From the NCBI RefSeq assembly GCF_000003605.2, contig NW_003116452.1, positions 304,544 to 318,607 of the forward strand: 14,064 nucleotides of DNA, in the 5' to 3' direction. The position numbers and the translations under genes were made by a program. Origin of the DNA: Saccoglossus kowalevskii. Taxonomy: Eukaryota > Hemichordata > Enteropneusta > Harrimaniidae. Positions 1 to 8,640 of this stretch are shown piece by piece. The notes beneath the pieces were generated by a model. It was not told the origin of the DNA. It saw only the letters and a program-made list of their open reading frames with translations, and searched no databases. The first letter of the stretch is position 1; every line of letters begins with the position of its first letter.

Positions 1-540
1 TCCCCAAATACTAGATGAGCATGCAATTGCCAATGAAGTCGACAATGGTAGTCTTTGTCAGAACTAACTGCAAAAAAAAAAAACAGCCACAGAATACGCG
101 ATTGTCAAGGAAGAAACTAGATATTAATATGGTGTCAACACAGAAAGATTACAATACTGAATACCATATGAACATTTGTCTTATGTCTCATGACAAACAG
201 CAAACACAGGCAAACATGTTTACAGTTTCCATGACAATGGCGCCACTAGAAAGGCGTACAACTTACGAGTTATTGAGGGGGAGATAACAAGCTATCAAAT
301 CCTGATGTGAGAGTACTAGTACTTAGATTGGGGATATTATACTCTTTAACTATGATACATCGACTTTATAAGCCTACGGCAAGTTTTGACATTCAACCAG
401 CAGTAACATGTGTATTACTATCGTGAGGCCTATTCAAGGTTCCCTGGCGTTTATCATTCATAAAAATACTATAATTATAACACAAAAAATAACGAATCTG
501 TGAAGCAGGTGTCGGCGGCAGGCGTTGTTGTGGCGTATAA
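1..540. other. AT-rich stretch with no identified gene
   Basis: I see no splice-framed exon, RNA gene or repeat here. A short plus-strand frame (15-287) and the right part of a minus-strand frame (393-770) are open, but neither has protein-like composition. The minus frame also runs into repeat copy A1, whose sister copy does not keep it open. A 12-base A run lies near position 71. Confidence 0.5.
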
Positions 541-1112
541 TCAATATTTTGCATGACCATCATGATGGTGACAAAGATGGCAATATATGAATTGAGATAC
601 ATCCAACCCCCTTGTTCCATCCACGCTTCGTAATAATTCACATGTTTCTGTGTTTGACATAAACATGTAAAATTGACCAGGTAATATGCCCTTTGGGGAA
701 CAACGTACAATGATAGAATTAAGAGAAAGAAATGTCGAGAAAACCACCTCGGGATACTTTTTAAATACAATTGAATTTTAGATTATTAATGTATAAAAGG
801 TGATTTATTATTGTGATTATGACGAATAATACCAAAGTGGCATTACGTTGGAGAGGGTACACATTACACATGAATACTTTCTTAATCAACATTATAAGGA
901 ATTATTTAAGTTTTGCATGATGTGTTGCTTAAGTGATGAGTAGCCATAAAATTGACATGCCATCGTATGTGAAGACATATTCAACTGCTAGACCAGTAGT
1001 ATTCAATAAAACAAAAATGTCTAACTTGTCTTCAAGCTGTTGATCATATCACCTCGTTTTAAAGTATTTATTAAAAGAGCGTTGTTGTTCGCCGTTAGGT
1101 CACAAAGTATGT
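541..1112 (+). repeat. Diverged direct repeat A, copy 1
   Basis: This segment aligns along most of its length with 6451-7000 in the same orientation. The first 60 bases (541-600 against 6451-6510) match at 49 of 60 positions without gaps, including an exact 10-mer gcatgaccat, and a second anchor gatgtgttgctt occurs at 919-930 and 6865-6876. Indels of about 45 and 55 bases separate the copies further right. Copy 1 carries a TATAAAAG at 792-799 and an AATAAA near 1004, an order that would suit a promoter and poly(A) site of an LTR. Copy 2 does not keep either signal exactly. The repeat could be an old LTR pair, a dispersed MITE-like or SINE-like family, or a local duplication. I see no terminal inverted repeats or target duplications. 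Confidence 0.8.
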
Positions 1113-2240
1113 GTAAAATATGTGTTGATTTGTTTGTTTCACTTTATGAAGTGTGCATTATCAACACGTAGGTGAATTAAGAATATTTATGTGTGTCTCC
1201 TTATCGATTTTGGAATTCTGAATGAATTACTGATTTTTGTAGGTTGAAAATGAAGACATGAATATCTCATCTATTTATATCATTTCTAATATATTGTGTT
1301 TTCAAACGAAAATAATCATTGTTCTGTAAAAAATATATGTAGCGACTGGTACAGTGTATACCACACAATATGTGTAAACTTGCTGAACGGCCTCATAATC
1401 ACGCTAACTGTGGATAAATGCATAAATTATGTTATCAAAATAACAATATATTTCCTACTCTGTGAGTTTTCTAGTGTTTCATACAAACATGATAGCTATA
1501 TTTACATACATGCCATGTTTCTTATTTAATATGAAGGGCTATTACAAATTGTACACAGTACAGACAACGATATATAGATTTGATAGGGAAAAAAGAAACA
1601 TTTTTTTTGCTGTAAACACTGGACCATAAAATATTACGCTATATTTCAACAGTAAATCAAATGATAAAAGTACCAGCGTTATTTCATTCGTTTGACATCG
1701 AATGAGAAAGCTCTGATTTCCGTAACTAAGTAGCATATTACATTGGTATTAAACTCTCTCTCTATTACACTGAGGTAAATTTAAGATCTCGTGAATGTTA
1801 ATGTGTTACGTAATCCCAAAACATATACGGTAGTAAACAAATAAATGGTGCTCGGCCGATACATATGTTCTAAGTAACTATTAAAATTAGCTAGACGTTT
1901 CGAGCAATGGCTATTTATCAAAAGCATTAGAGGATAGTAATTTGGAAATTATCTACTATATATAATAGAAATACAGGTCTGAACAATTTATGAGAGAAAG
2001 GTTAATATCGAAACCCCGTTTTATTAAGAGTTGATGAGCGTAACCTAAATTCCCAAAAACTCAAACTGTACGTTTCATTTATATAATATTAGGTTTTGTA
2101 TTCATCCGATTGTAACTGTTCTTAATTTTGATCTAAACTATTTCTAGTCTTAAACCCAGACGACCTGGCCTGTATTAGCAAAATAGTCACTAGGATTCAC
2201 ATTGATTTTAACTTTCTATGTATTTTGTGTATTTCTTTTT
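1113..2240. other. AT-rich non-coding stretch
   Basis: No gene can be supported. An acceptor-like gatttttgtag at about 1233-1243 is followed by a 28-codon open frame with no matching donor. A donor-like GAG/GTAAAT occurs near 1774. The short minus-strand frame at 1542-1736 looks like chance. Confidence 0.4.
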
Positions 2241-2286
2241 CCAGTTGACAAATGCAATCTGGTCAAATGCAATGGGCTTTTCTAAT
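2225..2286 (+). other. Strong 3' splice-site-like signal followed by a short frame
   Basis: A long pyrimidine tract (tgtatttctttttccag) ends in CAG at 2242-2244, one of the best acceptor-like sequences in the window. The next bases hold a 15-bp tandem repeat, with caaatgcaat at 2249-2258 and again at 2264-2273. One phase reads DKCNLVKCNGLF then stop; another reads LTNAIWSNAMGFSN then stop. It could be the start of a terminal exon, but no upstream partner exon is visible and isolated acceptor-like sites are common in AT-rich DNA. Confidence 0.2.
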
Positions 2287-2289
2287 TAA

Positions 2290-2670
2290 TGCACTTAATT
2301 ATTACTTTTGCTATATTATATTTTAATTGTTTATTTATGTTTGATTATGTAATTGACATGAAATGTGAGACCTACGACTACATAAATACAATATGCCGGC
2401 TTTCGTGTTGAGGCCTGCACATTACAGCCCACTGTTCAAGACAGACACGCAATCGCGGAATTTAATGTAAATCACTTACCCTGTGAAAACATTAAAGAGT
2501 TTGTTTATTCCATCGCAAATATCCTGAGGACAAAGTAATATTATTGCGGCCTCGTGAGTGAGTGGAAATGTAATAGTTTCCCAACACTTGATTAAGACTG
2601 AAGAAGCCCACAACATTATACATTAACCGATATTTGCAATTTGCGATTAATGATTTGCGTTACAATATTA
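2290..2670. other. Stretch without a supported gene; possible minus-strand micro-exon
   Basis: The only item of note is on the minus strand. A 44-base segment (2480-2523) is bounded by an acceptor-like tactttgtcctcag and a consensus GTAAGT donor, and one phase is open for 14 codons (DICDGINKLFNVFT). By my rough estimate about a dozen acceptor/donor pairs this close are expected by chance across both strands, so I do not call it an exon. Confidence 0.15.
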
Positions 2671-2905
2671 AATTGTAATTCTACATAGCAATGCAATTGA
2701 TTTACCTCAATCGAATTACAATCCTATATAGGAATTCCAATTTCAGTTAACTCGAAATTATTATCTTATATAGCAATTTATTTTTTACTTTAAAAGAATA
2801 GAATTACAATTTAATTGAACTCAATGCAATATAATGTAATAGTGCGATAGAATTTTACTCAATTAAATTACATTCCAAAACAGGAACGCAATTCAATAAC
2901 AGTTT
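2671..2905. repeat. Degenerate AT-rich minisatellite, period about 42 bp
   Basis: Successive units begin near 2671, 2714 and 2755, giving lengths of about 43, 41 and 42 bases. They share a core like aattacaat..tatatag.aatt..a followed by tca. The phrase gaattacaa recurs at 2713 and 2800, close to two periods apart. Further right the units blur but the same words (gaatt, tcaatt, attaca) persist to about 2905. It is an old tandem array with many point changes. No coding capacity is seen. Confidence 0.6.
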
Positions 2906-3077
2906 AAGGCTGCAGTTTTTTTGTCACATTTTCATATTTTATATAATCTATAAGTATATCTAATAAAAAATGAAAATTTTAATGAATAAATTTGCACATT
3001 TCCATAAATCACACAGACAAGTACAACATAATTTGAGAACATCTTTAGTTAAACCAGCAATAAAGGTTACTAAAGTA

Positions 3078-3326
3078 CTACTGTTTATTCTCAAATATCT
3101 CATTGAATTCGAACGTGATGGACGTAGTCATCAAGGTCCAGACAAACAGAGCTAAAACATATAGAATATCGTCGCCGACATGTGTTAATGGTCTGCCATG
3201 ATAGAAATATAGAAATATTGGTTTGAACCAAGGACGATATACAAATTTGTCGACTCGAAGAGAGCATTGTTGACCGAGGTTGAGGTCAATATTTGTATTA
3301 TACCAAACAAACATTGTCAGCATCAT
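3078..3326 (-). other. Open frame of 82 codons, possible membrane-protein remnant
   Basis: The minus-strand frame is open for 82 codons and reads as protein-like near its C-terminus. A hydrophobic run (ILYVLALFVWTLMTT) follows an aromatic-rich stretch containing YRPWFKPIFLYFYHGRP. An AATAAA lies within the last codons just before the stop. The plus strand across 3110-3155 is also open and protein-like (RDGRSHQGPDKQS then stop), so the strand is uncertain. A few frames this long are expected by chance here. I do not recognise a family. It could be a decayed transposon or gene fragment. Confidence 0.15.
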
Positions 3327-3470
3327 TTATTCTATGTTTTTTATTACCTTAAACCTTGTAAATAGAAGTATGTATGGAATCATGGAAAGAAAATGTGTGC
3401 ATTATCATGTGATAACTTTCATAAAGGTGATTGACAGGTCATACCTGACTTCAATGCTTACGTGAGGGCC

Positions 3471-4037
3471 TGCACGTCATTGTGAAACAGCTGCTAGACC
3501 ACATTCTGATTGGCTCCTGTGGAAACCCAGATGGTGTACCTAAAACTGGGCCATTTATGCTCTATAAATAGGCTAGATTGAGGAAATTTGTGGACCACTA
3601 TTTCAATTGAGTACTTTGCGTGTTGCTGCTGCAATATTGTGAGACAGGCTTCAATCATCGTTCTGTGAGACTTGTGAAGCTGCTCTGCGATCTCCTGCTA
3701 TCAGCGATGCCCTCCAGAATAACAGCGTTTCTCTGCATGCAAGGCTTCTATATCTCTTCATTGTTGTGTTGCAGAAGTCATTGACTTTCATTAGTTTCTA
3801 CATCCCGGAACTGTGAGTTCACCAATGCACCCTCCCATCGATAATCCCTTATTTTAGGGAATTTATTCATTGTATTATTCTGTGGTTTGTTTCTTGTAAT
3901 TATTTTTGAGAATTATTAAAGCCAGGAGTTTAACCTGCTAATTCAGTGTGTGTATATTTCATTTCAAGTACTATTGTTTTGTCTACCCCATTCTAGCAGT
4001 GAAAGAACCCCCTGTCCAGTGTGAGTACAAATAAACA
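3471..4037 (+). mobile_element. Candidate solo LTR or compact promoter
   Basis: The segment has the order expected of an LTR: an inverted CCAAT box (gattggc, 3509-3515), a good TATA box (ctataaatagg, 3562-3572) with an expected start near 3592-3600, then an ATTAAA at 3915-3920 followed by a GT-rich tract (gtgtgtgtat, about 3946). It starts TG and ends CA, and the four bases GGCC lie directly on both sides (3467-3470 and 4038-4041), as for a short target duplication. The limits are inferred: another reading starts at TGTGAAACAG (3481) and ends TTCTAGCA (3998) without a duplication. No primer-binding site, polypurine tract or second copy is seen. It might instead be a cellular promoter with a short first exon. 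That exon would include an ATG at 3707 opening a 25-codon hydrophobic frame and a GTGAGT donor near 3810. Confidence 0.35.
3509..3572 (+). promoter_or_regulatory. CCAAT plus TATA core promoter
   Basis: An inverted CCAAT motif (gattggc) lies about 50 bases upstream of ctataaatagg. This is the usual arrangement and spacing of a TATA-type RNA polymerase II promoter on the plus strand. It sits within the LTR-like unit and is the clearest core promoter in the window. The motif match is seen; activity is inferred. Confidence 0.4.
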
Positions 4038-4269
4038 GGCCTTACACTAAGACAAACATTCAGTAAAAGTACATATCGACAAATTCCTTCTGTCCAAGTT
4101 TTCAAAGACAACATCCAGAATGTTCTCCATTCACAAGTTGATGTTCCATCACACTTACAAACGCAATATATAACATATTCCCGATAAAATGAGCAATTTA
4201 ATGAAACCCACAAGGATGTACGATACACAACGAATAATAAAATTAACTTGATGAAATAAATAGAAGAAC

Positions 4270-4601
4270 TAAACGTCGGCATATGCGTCAACAAATCGTG
4301 GAATGGCGTGCGAAATTCAAGTAAACTGCGCTAGCTACGTAGCCGGTGCGACGACTACAGTCGAACCGAGCGACATAATCGTGTTATTCAGCAGAAAATA
4401 TTACAGCTGTTCAACCTGTTCCCAAATTAAGGTGATTCTTAGAGAAAACGCCGACAAACATCAATGGTGATTCATCCTATTTAGAACATCTACGCATAAC
4501 ATCTACGCATGCGCAAAAAACATTATACGACGTATTTGACCGATGCGAAATCAATACGCAAATACTAGTATATCGACGCCAAATGTGCGAATCTGATTGG
4601 C
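4270..4601. promoter_or_regulatory. CpG-rich promoter-like patch
   Basis: I count 15 CpG dinucleotides in about 120 bases (4261-4381) in a region where CpG is otherwise sparse, and more follow to 4580. The patch contains a perfect 10-bp palindrome gctacgtagc (4334-4343), a tandem 12-mer acatctacgcat at 4486-4497 and 4499-4510, an NRF1-like tacgcatgcgca at 4504-4515 (11 of 12 to TGCGCATGCGCA), and an inverted CCAAT (gattggc, 4595-4601). It lies immediately upstream of a plus-strand coding-like segment, with the first ATG at 4612, so a TATA-less promoter facing right is the simplest reading. A leftward promoter is also possible. Confidence 0.4.
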
Positions 4602-4611
4602 TGATAAGGCT

Positions 4612-5059
4612 ATGATGTATAAGAACATGACATACGAGGAGCAAGTGTACCGCATTTCCTTGACTACTAATGACATAACATATTATAAAATGCTGCCAGC
4701 TATTAATATGCCTGTGTCTGCATTGTCTGTAGTTAACTGCCACAGCGCAAATGAAGTTAATTTGCACTTAAAACAACTCCACTCCTGCAAACAATGCAAC
4801 CACTTCAGCATCAATTCAAACAGATGAACTGACTTCTGAGATAGAAGACACTGCTGAATCTGTGAGGATGCTAACTGAAACCACGATTGATGTGACATTC
4901 TTCGCAGAGGAATCGAACAGAGGGGATACTTACATCAAGCACAACATTACTTACAGTGAATGGCTTCTTTTAAGTTATGGTTTTAGTATATGCTATTATC
5001 ACAAAATCCCGATAAAAATATATGGTTACAAAAATACCTTTGCACGAAAAATATGGTGA
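4612..5059 (+). pseudogene. Coding-like plus-strand segments, frame broken near 4770
   Basis: From ATG 4612 one frame is open to a TGA at 4825 (MMYKNMTYEEQVYRI...). It overlaps a second frame, shifted by one, that is open from 4772 to a TGA at 5057. The second frame is the more protein-like: a Ser/Thr/Asn-rich start (NNSTPANNATTSAS), then SIQTDELTSEIEDTAES, then TIDVTFFAEESNRGDTY, turning hydrophobic and AT-driven after about 4960. An intron joining the two frames is conceivable, since acceptor-like CAG and TAG sites lie at 4731 and about 4810, but no consensus donor is seen in the first frame. I do not recognise the protein. QTDEL-type linkers occur in some THAP or DDE transposase proteins, but that resemblance is too short to rely on. 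The CpG patch just upstream and the possible 3' end at 6106 suggest one transcription unit, intact or decayed. Confidence 0.22.
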
Positions 5060-5464
5060 AGAGCTATTTATCATTGCTTCCTACAGTAATAATTTTGTAC
5101 CAAATGAAAAAATGTGTTTGGCTACATACGGTGAAAAATATCTAATGATTACGTAACATTTTTTCAACATGGCGAACTAAGAAAATTGTAGCAAACATTT
5201 TTGCATCTCATAAGGCAGTTCTTCACCAAAAAACTAAAATGTTGATGATGTGTTAAAATCAATAATTATGTGTTACTTTTGAAACAGATATTTTTTTGCT
5301 TGCATTTATTATTTGATTGAATAACGGCAATCTACCTTAAACGTGTTAATGGCAGTGGACAATCAAAATCAAGCTGAAACCCTTTAAGTCAGCACAATTT
5401 GCCCCTAAAAATGCAGAAATGACGTTTCAGAGGGTGTATATTTCAAAATTCTTAAGTGGGAGCA

Positions 5465-5532
5465 TGATGTGGATCCCTAGTAAGGTCGCGTCCTTGGCGC
5501 AAGGTTGGTGATCAGATCTCGATCCCCCCCGC
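5465..5532 (+). repeat. tRNA-like SINE head, degenerate
   Basis: The sequence cctagtaaggtcgcgtcc followed by ttggcgcaaggttggtgatc and agatctcgatccccc has the run of words found in tRNA-derived SINE promoters: an A-box-like part (agtaaggtcgcgtcc), an anticodon-arm-like ttggcgcaagg, and a B-box-like gatctcgatcc close to GGTTCGANTCC. It does not fold as a functional tRNA because the T-stem does not pair, so it is read as an old SINE fragment. The 3' body and target duplications were not found. It interrupts the broken coding segments at 4612-5059 and 5558-6034. Confidence 0.4.
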
Positions 5533-5557
5533 AACATTTCGTGTCGCCGCCTCTGAA

Positions 5558-6034
5558 TAAGATGATAACACCAACTCGTATCTTTTATTGCCTGCTAGGT
5601 TGTTCTTGTGTAGCTTTCTCCGGGGAGGTATTTATTTAGAAACGAATATATCTACTGATTCATTTGGAGATGAAAACGATGTTGAGTCTAGATTATCTGA
5701 CGTATCCAACATACCCTAAATAATACAAGAGGTTGTGCCTAAGGAAAAAGAAATGTTTCTATTAGATGAGTCCCTTATGTTATTTCTAGACGATTCATAT
5801 TGAGCATGCTACCATGCTATGTCCACTAGCGCAAATAAAATATTGAAATAAAAACAGCGTATGACGTTCGAATCAGAATAACAAATACAAAAAAAAATGC
5901 ATTTAACTTCGCCCACCAGGAACCCGCTGATGCGTATCATGGATGGACAATCCTCACAAAGTGAACCGAACTCTTTGAAATTTGTTTATCATGCAATGCT
6001 TACACGGACGACTGAAATACTATCATTTGGTTGA
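5558..6034 (+). pseudogene. Decayed coding region in one frame with four internal stops
   Basis: A single plus frame reads protein-like over about 158 codons, broken by stops at 5717 (TAA), 5801 (TGA), 5849 (TAA) and 5879 (TAA). Roughly eleven stops would be expected at this base composition. Segments include NISTDSFGDENDVESRLSDV, EVVPKEKEMFLLDESLMLF and, after an in-frame ATG at 5897, HLTSPTRNPLMRIMDGQSS. The last block ends at TGA 6032-6034. An acceptor-like gaggtatttatttag ends at 5639, and another, with a pyrimidine-rich lead (tttaacttcgcccaccag), ends at 5919, so 5920-6034 could instead be a true terminal exon. The family is not recognised. It may be the 3' part of a dead gene or transposon that begins near the CpG patch at 4270-4601. 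Confidence 0.28.
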
Positions 6035-6105
6035 TATACATTTATTATTTCGTGATTATATACTTGTAAATATTTGAAATGTTTTATAATTGTAAAACTC
6101 GTATA

Positions 6106-6111
6106 AATAAA
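6106..6111 (+). terminator. Poly(A) signal AATAAA
   Basis: A canonical AATAAA lies 72 bases after the TGA at 6032-6034, a normal distance for a short 3' untranslated region, and is followed by an A-rich run. It supports a plus-strand 3' end for the coding-like segment before it. AATAAA is common by chance in DNA this AT-rich; further copies occur near 5834 and 5846. Confidence 0.25.
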
Positions 6112-6450
6112 AATGAAAAAAATTGCGTGGGAAAAATAGCCAGAGCCTTCAAAACGAGCACAATTTTTATGCGATTCACAACACCTTGTTACATAAATGG
6201 ATCAAGGTAACAATATGGGTATATGAATAATTATTATGTAACTCCAAACTTGGTTACTATTAGGGTCCAAAGTTAAATGTAATAGCATATATCTTTGCTA
6301 ACGCCTTCAAATAACGCTAAAGAGAATGCATAATTACCTAAATAAATTACACCAGAGAAACAAACGACGAGAAACAAGGAAACACAAAAAGAGGAATAGT
6401 TAAATTATGTAAGAGTGTGGACATTAAGAATGCTTTCATATGGGGTCAGA
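6112..6450. other. No gene seen
   Basis: AT-rich sequence with no open frame of note. A short inverted pair TGTTAC/GTAACA lies near 6186-6214. Nothing else is supported. Confidence 0.5.
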
Positions 6451-7000
6451 TCAACATTATGCATGACCATAATTAAGATGACAAATATGACAATATCTGA
6501 ATCGTGATACATCCATATGTATTGTACTATGTACGCTTCACAGTAATTCCATCTGCGCTTGACGTATATTTGGACATGCACTTAAAATTGGTCAGATATA
6601 GTGACACTTAGGGGACTACGTTGAATGATGGAATGGATAATTAAGAGAAGGACAAGACAGCAAAAACAGAAATATTCGTATATTATTAAATAATGGGTGC
6701 TATACTATTGTCTTTATGACGAATAACCGCTGTTGCATAATGTTGAAAACTGTACACATTATGTCGTAGGAGTATAATGGTTAATCGCCCGTGGCTTTTA
6801 ATCACTACCCCGGATTACTGTAAATATCACTGCTGCAATACACGTAATTATTTAGGGTATGCTTGATGTGTTGCTTGGAATGATGTGTGCTGATTGGTAT
6901 TCGATAAAACAAGTTCTGTTATATTTTTTATCTTGTTTTACGGAACTTATCCAATTGTAAAGCGTTGTTAGTAATTCGCTAGGTTGTCATCGAAGTATGA
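6451..7000 (+). repeat. Diverged direct repeat A, copy 2
   Basis: This is the second copy of the repeat at 541-1112, in the same orientation, with starts about 5.9 kb apart. It carries about 45 extra bases (roughly 6790-6840, around accccggattactg) and lacks about 55 bases that copy 1 has near 935-990. The matching words run to the end: ataaaac, then gcgttgtt, ttcgc, taggt and aagtatg. Neither copy keeps a shared open frame, so the similarity reflects a non-coding repeat, not a gene. Confidence 0.8.
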
Positions 7001-8550
7001 CGACATTAAAAATTCAATATAATTCAGTATAAAAAACCCAACCCATAATTCTTAAAATTAGAAACAGTTTAAAATACATTCCCGATTTAAAAACGAGTGT
7101 AGTGAATGATTATGAAACGTACTTTGTTTAGTTCACCGTCTTACAGAACCTCAATGACAATTCAAATAGATTATTGACGCAACACATTTTTTGTGAATGT
7201 ATCATTGTTCACTAGATTGTTGTCCATAACATAATTCAATAAAAATACTATTACATTATGTTTTGTCTGATTTCAACCTTGCTATATGTATATTTTTATC
7301 AAATACATATATTCATATATATTGAGTGTTACGCAGTCGGAATAACAAATAAATCGAGAAATTGCTGAAATCGTGAAATTATATGACATTTTGCACTCTT
7401 TAATACACAGATATCGACCGCATATCTCGCGAATGCTGCTGTGTTGTGTATTCAATGCCAATTTGCAAATACACATGTTAACACTCATGATCTGAAAAAT
7501 GATAAAAGTTTCCTACCCTTGTCAGGAATTGCAAATGCACTTTGGATATTATTATTTTCTGAATGTTAATGGTTACAGCGTGTTACGTTACAAACCAGCA
7601 GCGGGGATGATTTTCCATATTCCATTTGGGGTTATTATCGTAAATATTATTATCACATTTGACATCAGACAGCAATATATTGTCATACGAAGTATATGTA
7701 AAACATATATCGCTACAATATTAATCACAAAGAAATCAATTATTAAAACGTGTTCTGTATTCTATGTATAATTGTTTCCCACGACAGCAACTTGGATATC
7801 TCCATGTAAAATGCATCATTTATGTCAATGCACATATTTACAAAGTAAAATATCTTTGTTTGTTAAATATTAAAACAATATTATGAATCGGCGCCTAGGC
7901 AGCAACAGACGTATAAAGATACCAAAAATGTTCCAAATGACGCAATATTGTATCCAATATTAGTTATCAGCGACAACATCATTCCCTTTTGTTCATGTGT
8001 CTGTATTTTTTAATATATGTTATATTTTTTTCTAGAATTTATTTTAATAAATTATTATCCTGCCGAAGTTTGAAAAGCTTTGTAATCGGGAAATTAAATA
8101 ACATGAAATACGATAGATGTAGAATAAAGATATTAACAAAATATAAATACAACCTGTACAATGCATCAACGAAAACATTCTGAATTTGAAAAATATAATC
8201 TACTCACCTCAATACACTCGCATCATGCCAATTTAAATGTTATTATAGTTTTCTAAAAAACGTAATTACAACGGAGAGCGTAGCTACGAGATGCATGTTC
8301 TATGAAAACAGGATGATAGCACCATGACAGCACCGGTAAACCGCAATTCAGTCATTTTCTCTAGGTTTACATCAGAGTGCATTCAAAGCCCTATGAGATA
8401 TTTTATGTTATTCGTAAATTGTTTACCCTCCTTAGATGATTTTTGGCCAAACAATTATTGAACGCGAGGCGCTCTAACAGACCGTTAAATCTAATTATGA
8501 CGTAATCTTTCTTAAGTTAATGTCCATGTCTAGACATGAAACGGTTACTG
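7001..8550. other. Long AT-rich stretch with no supported gene
   Basis: Frames such as 7499-7771 (plus, 90 codons, ATG preceded by aaaa, one hydrophobic segment around GVIIVNIIITF) and 7282-7488 (minus) are open. Their composition is what AT-rich DNA gives by chance and there is no splice or promoter support. A donor-like GTGAGT on the minus strand near 8202 follows a segment with no open phase. A perfect 14-bp palindrome, catgtctagacatg, lies at 8525-8538. Confidence 0.4.
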
Positions 8551-8640
8551 CAAAGACCAATGCCAATATCTATGTATAAACCAAGTCCTGTTAGGATTAA
8601 CCTCTTCATAACTTAATTTTTATCAATTTATCAAAGTATG
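8551..8640 (+). repeat. Repeat B, weakest copy
   Basis: The words accaatgccaatatct, then taaacca, then gtcctgtta and tcttcata match accaatgtcaacatct, taaacca, gtcattgtta and tcttata in the copy at 9826-9900, in the same order, with a gap of about 12 bases. The match fades beyond about 8640. It is probably a third old copy of the family seen at 9757 and 11394. Confidence 0.35.

Noticed and set aside
393-770. Minus-strand open frame of 125 codons, the longest in the window
   Set aside because: It overlaps repeat A copy 1. The homologous copy 2 differs by indels and does not keep the frame, and the residues look like translated AT-rich repeat.
4905-4920. Minus-strand gttcgattcc, an exact tRNA B-box word
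   Set aside because: The flanking bases do not form a T-stem and no A box or acceptor stem is present. It also falls in a coding-like plus frame.
7499-7771. Plus-strand 90-codon frame with a hydrophobic segment
   Set aside because: About two frames of this length are expected by chance at this composition. There is no promoter, splice or composition support.
8202-8260. Minus-strand acceptor and GTGAGT donor pair
   Set aside because: No phase is open between them, so it cannot be a coding exon; nothing else supports a non-coding transcript.
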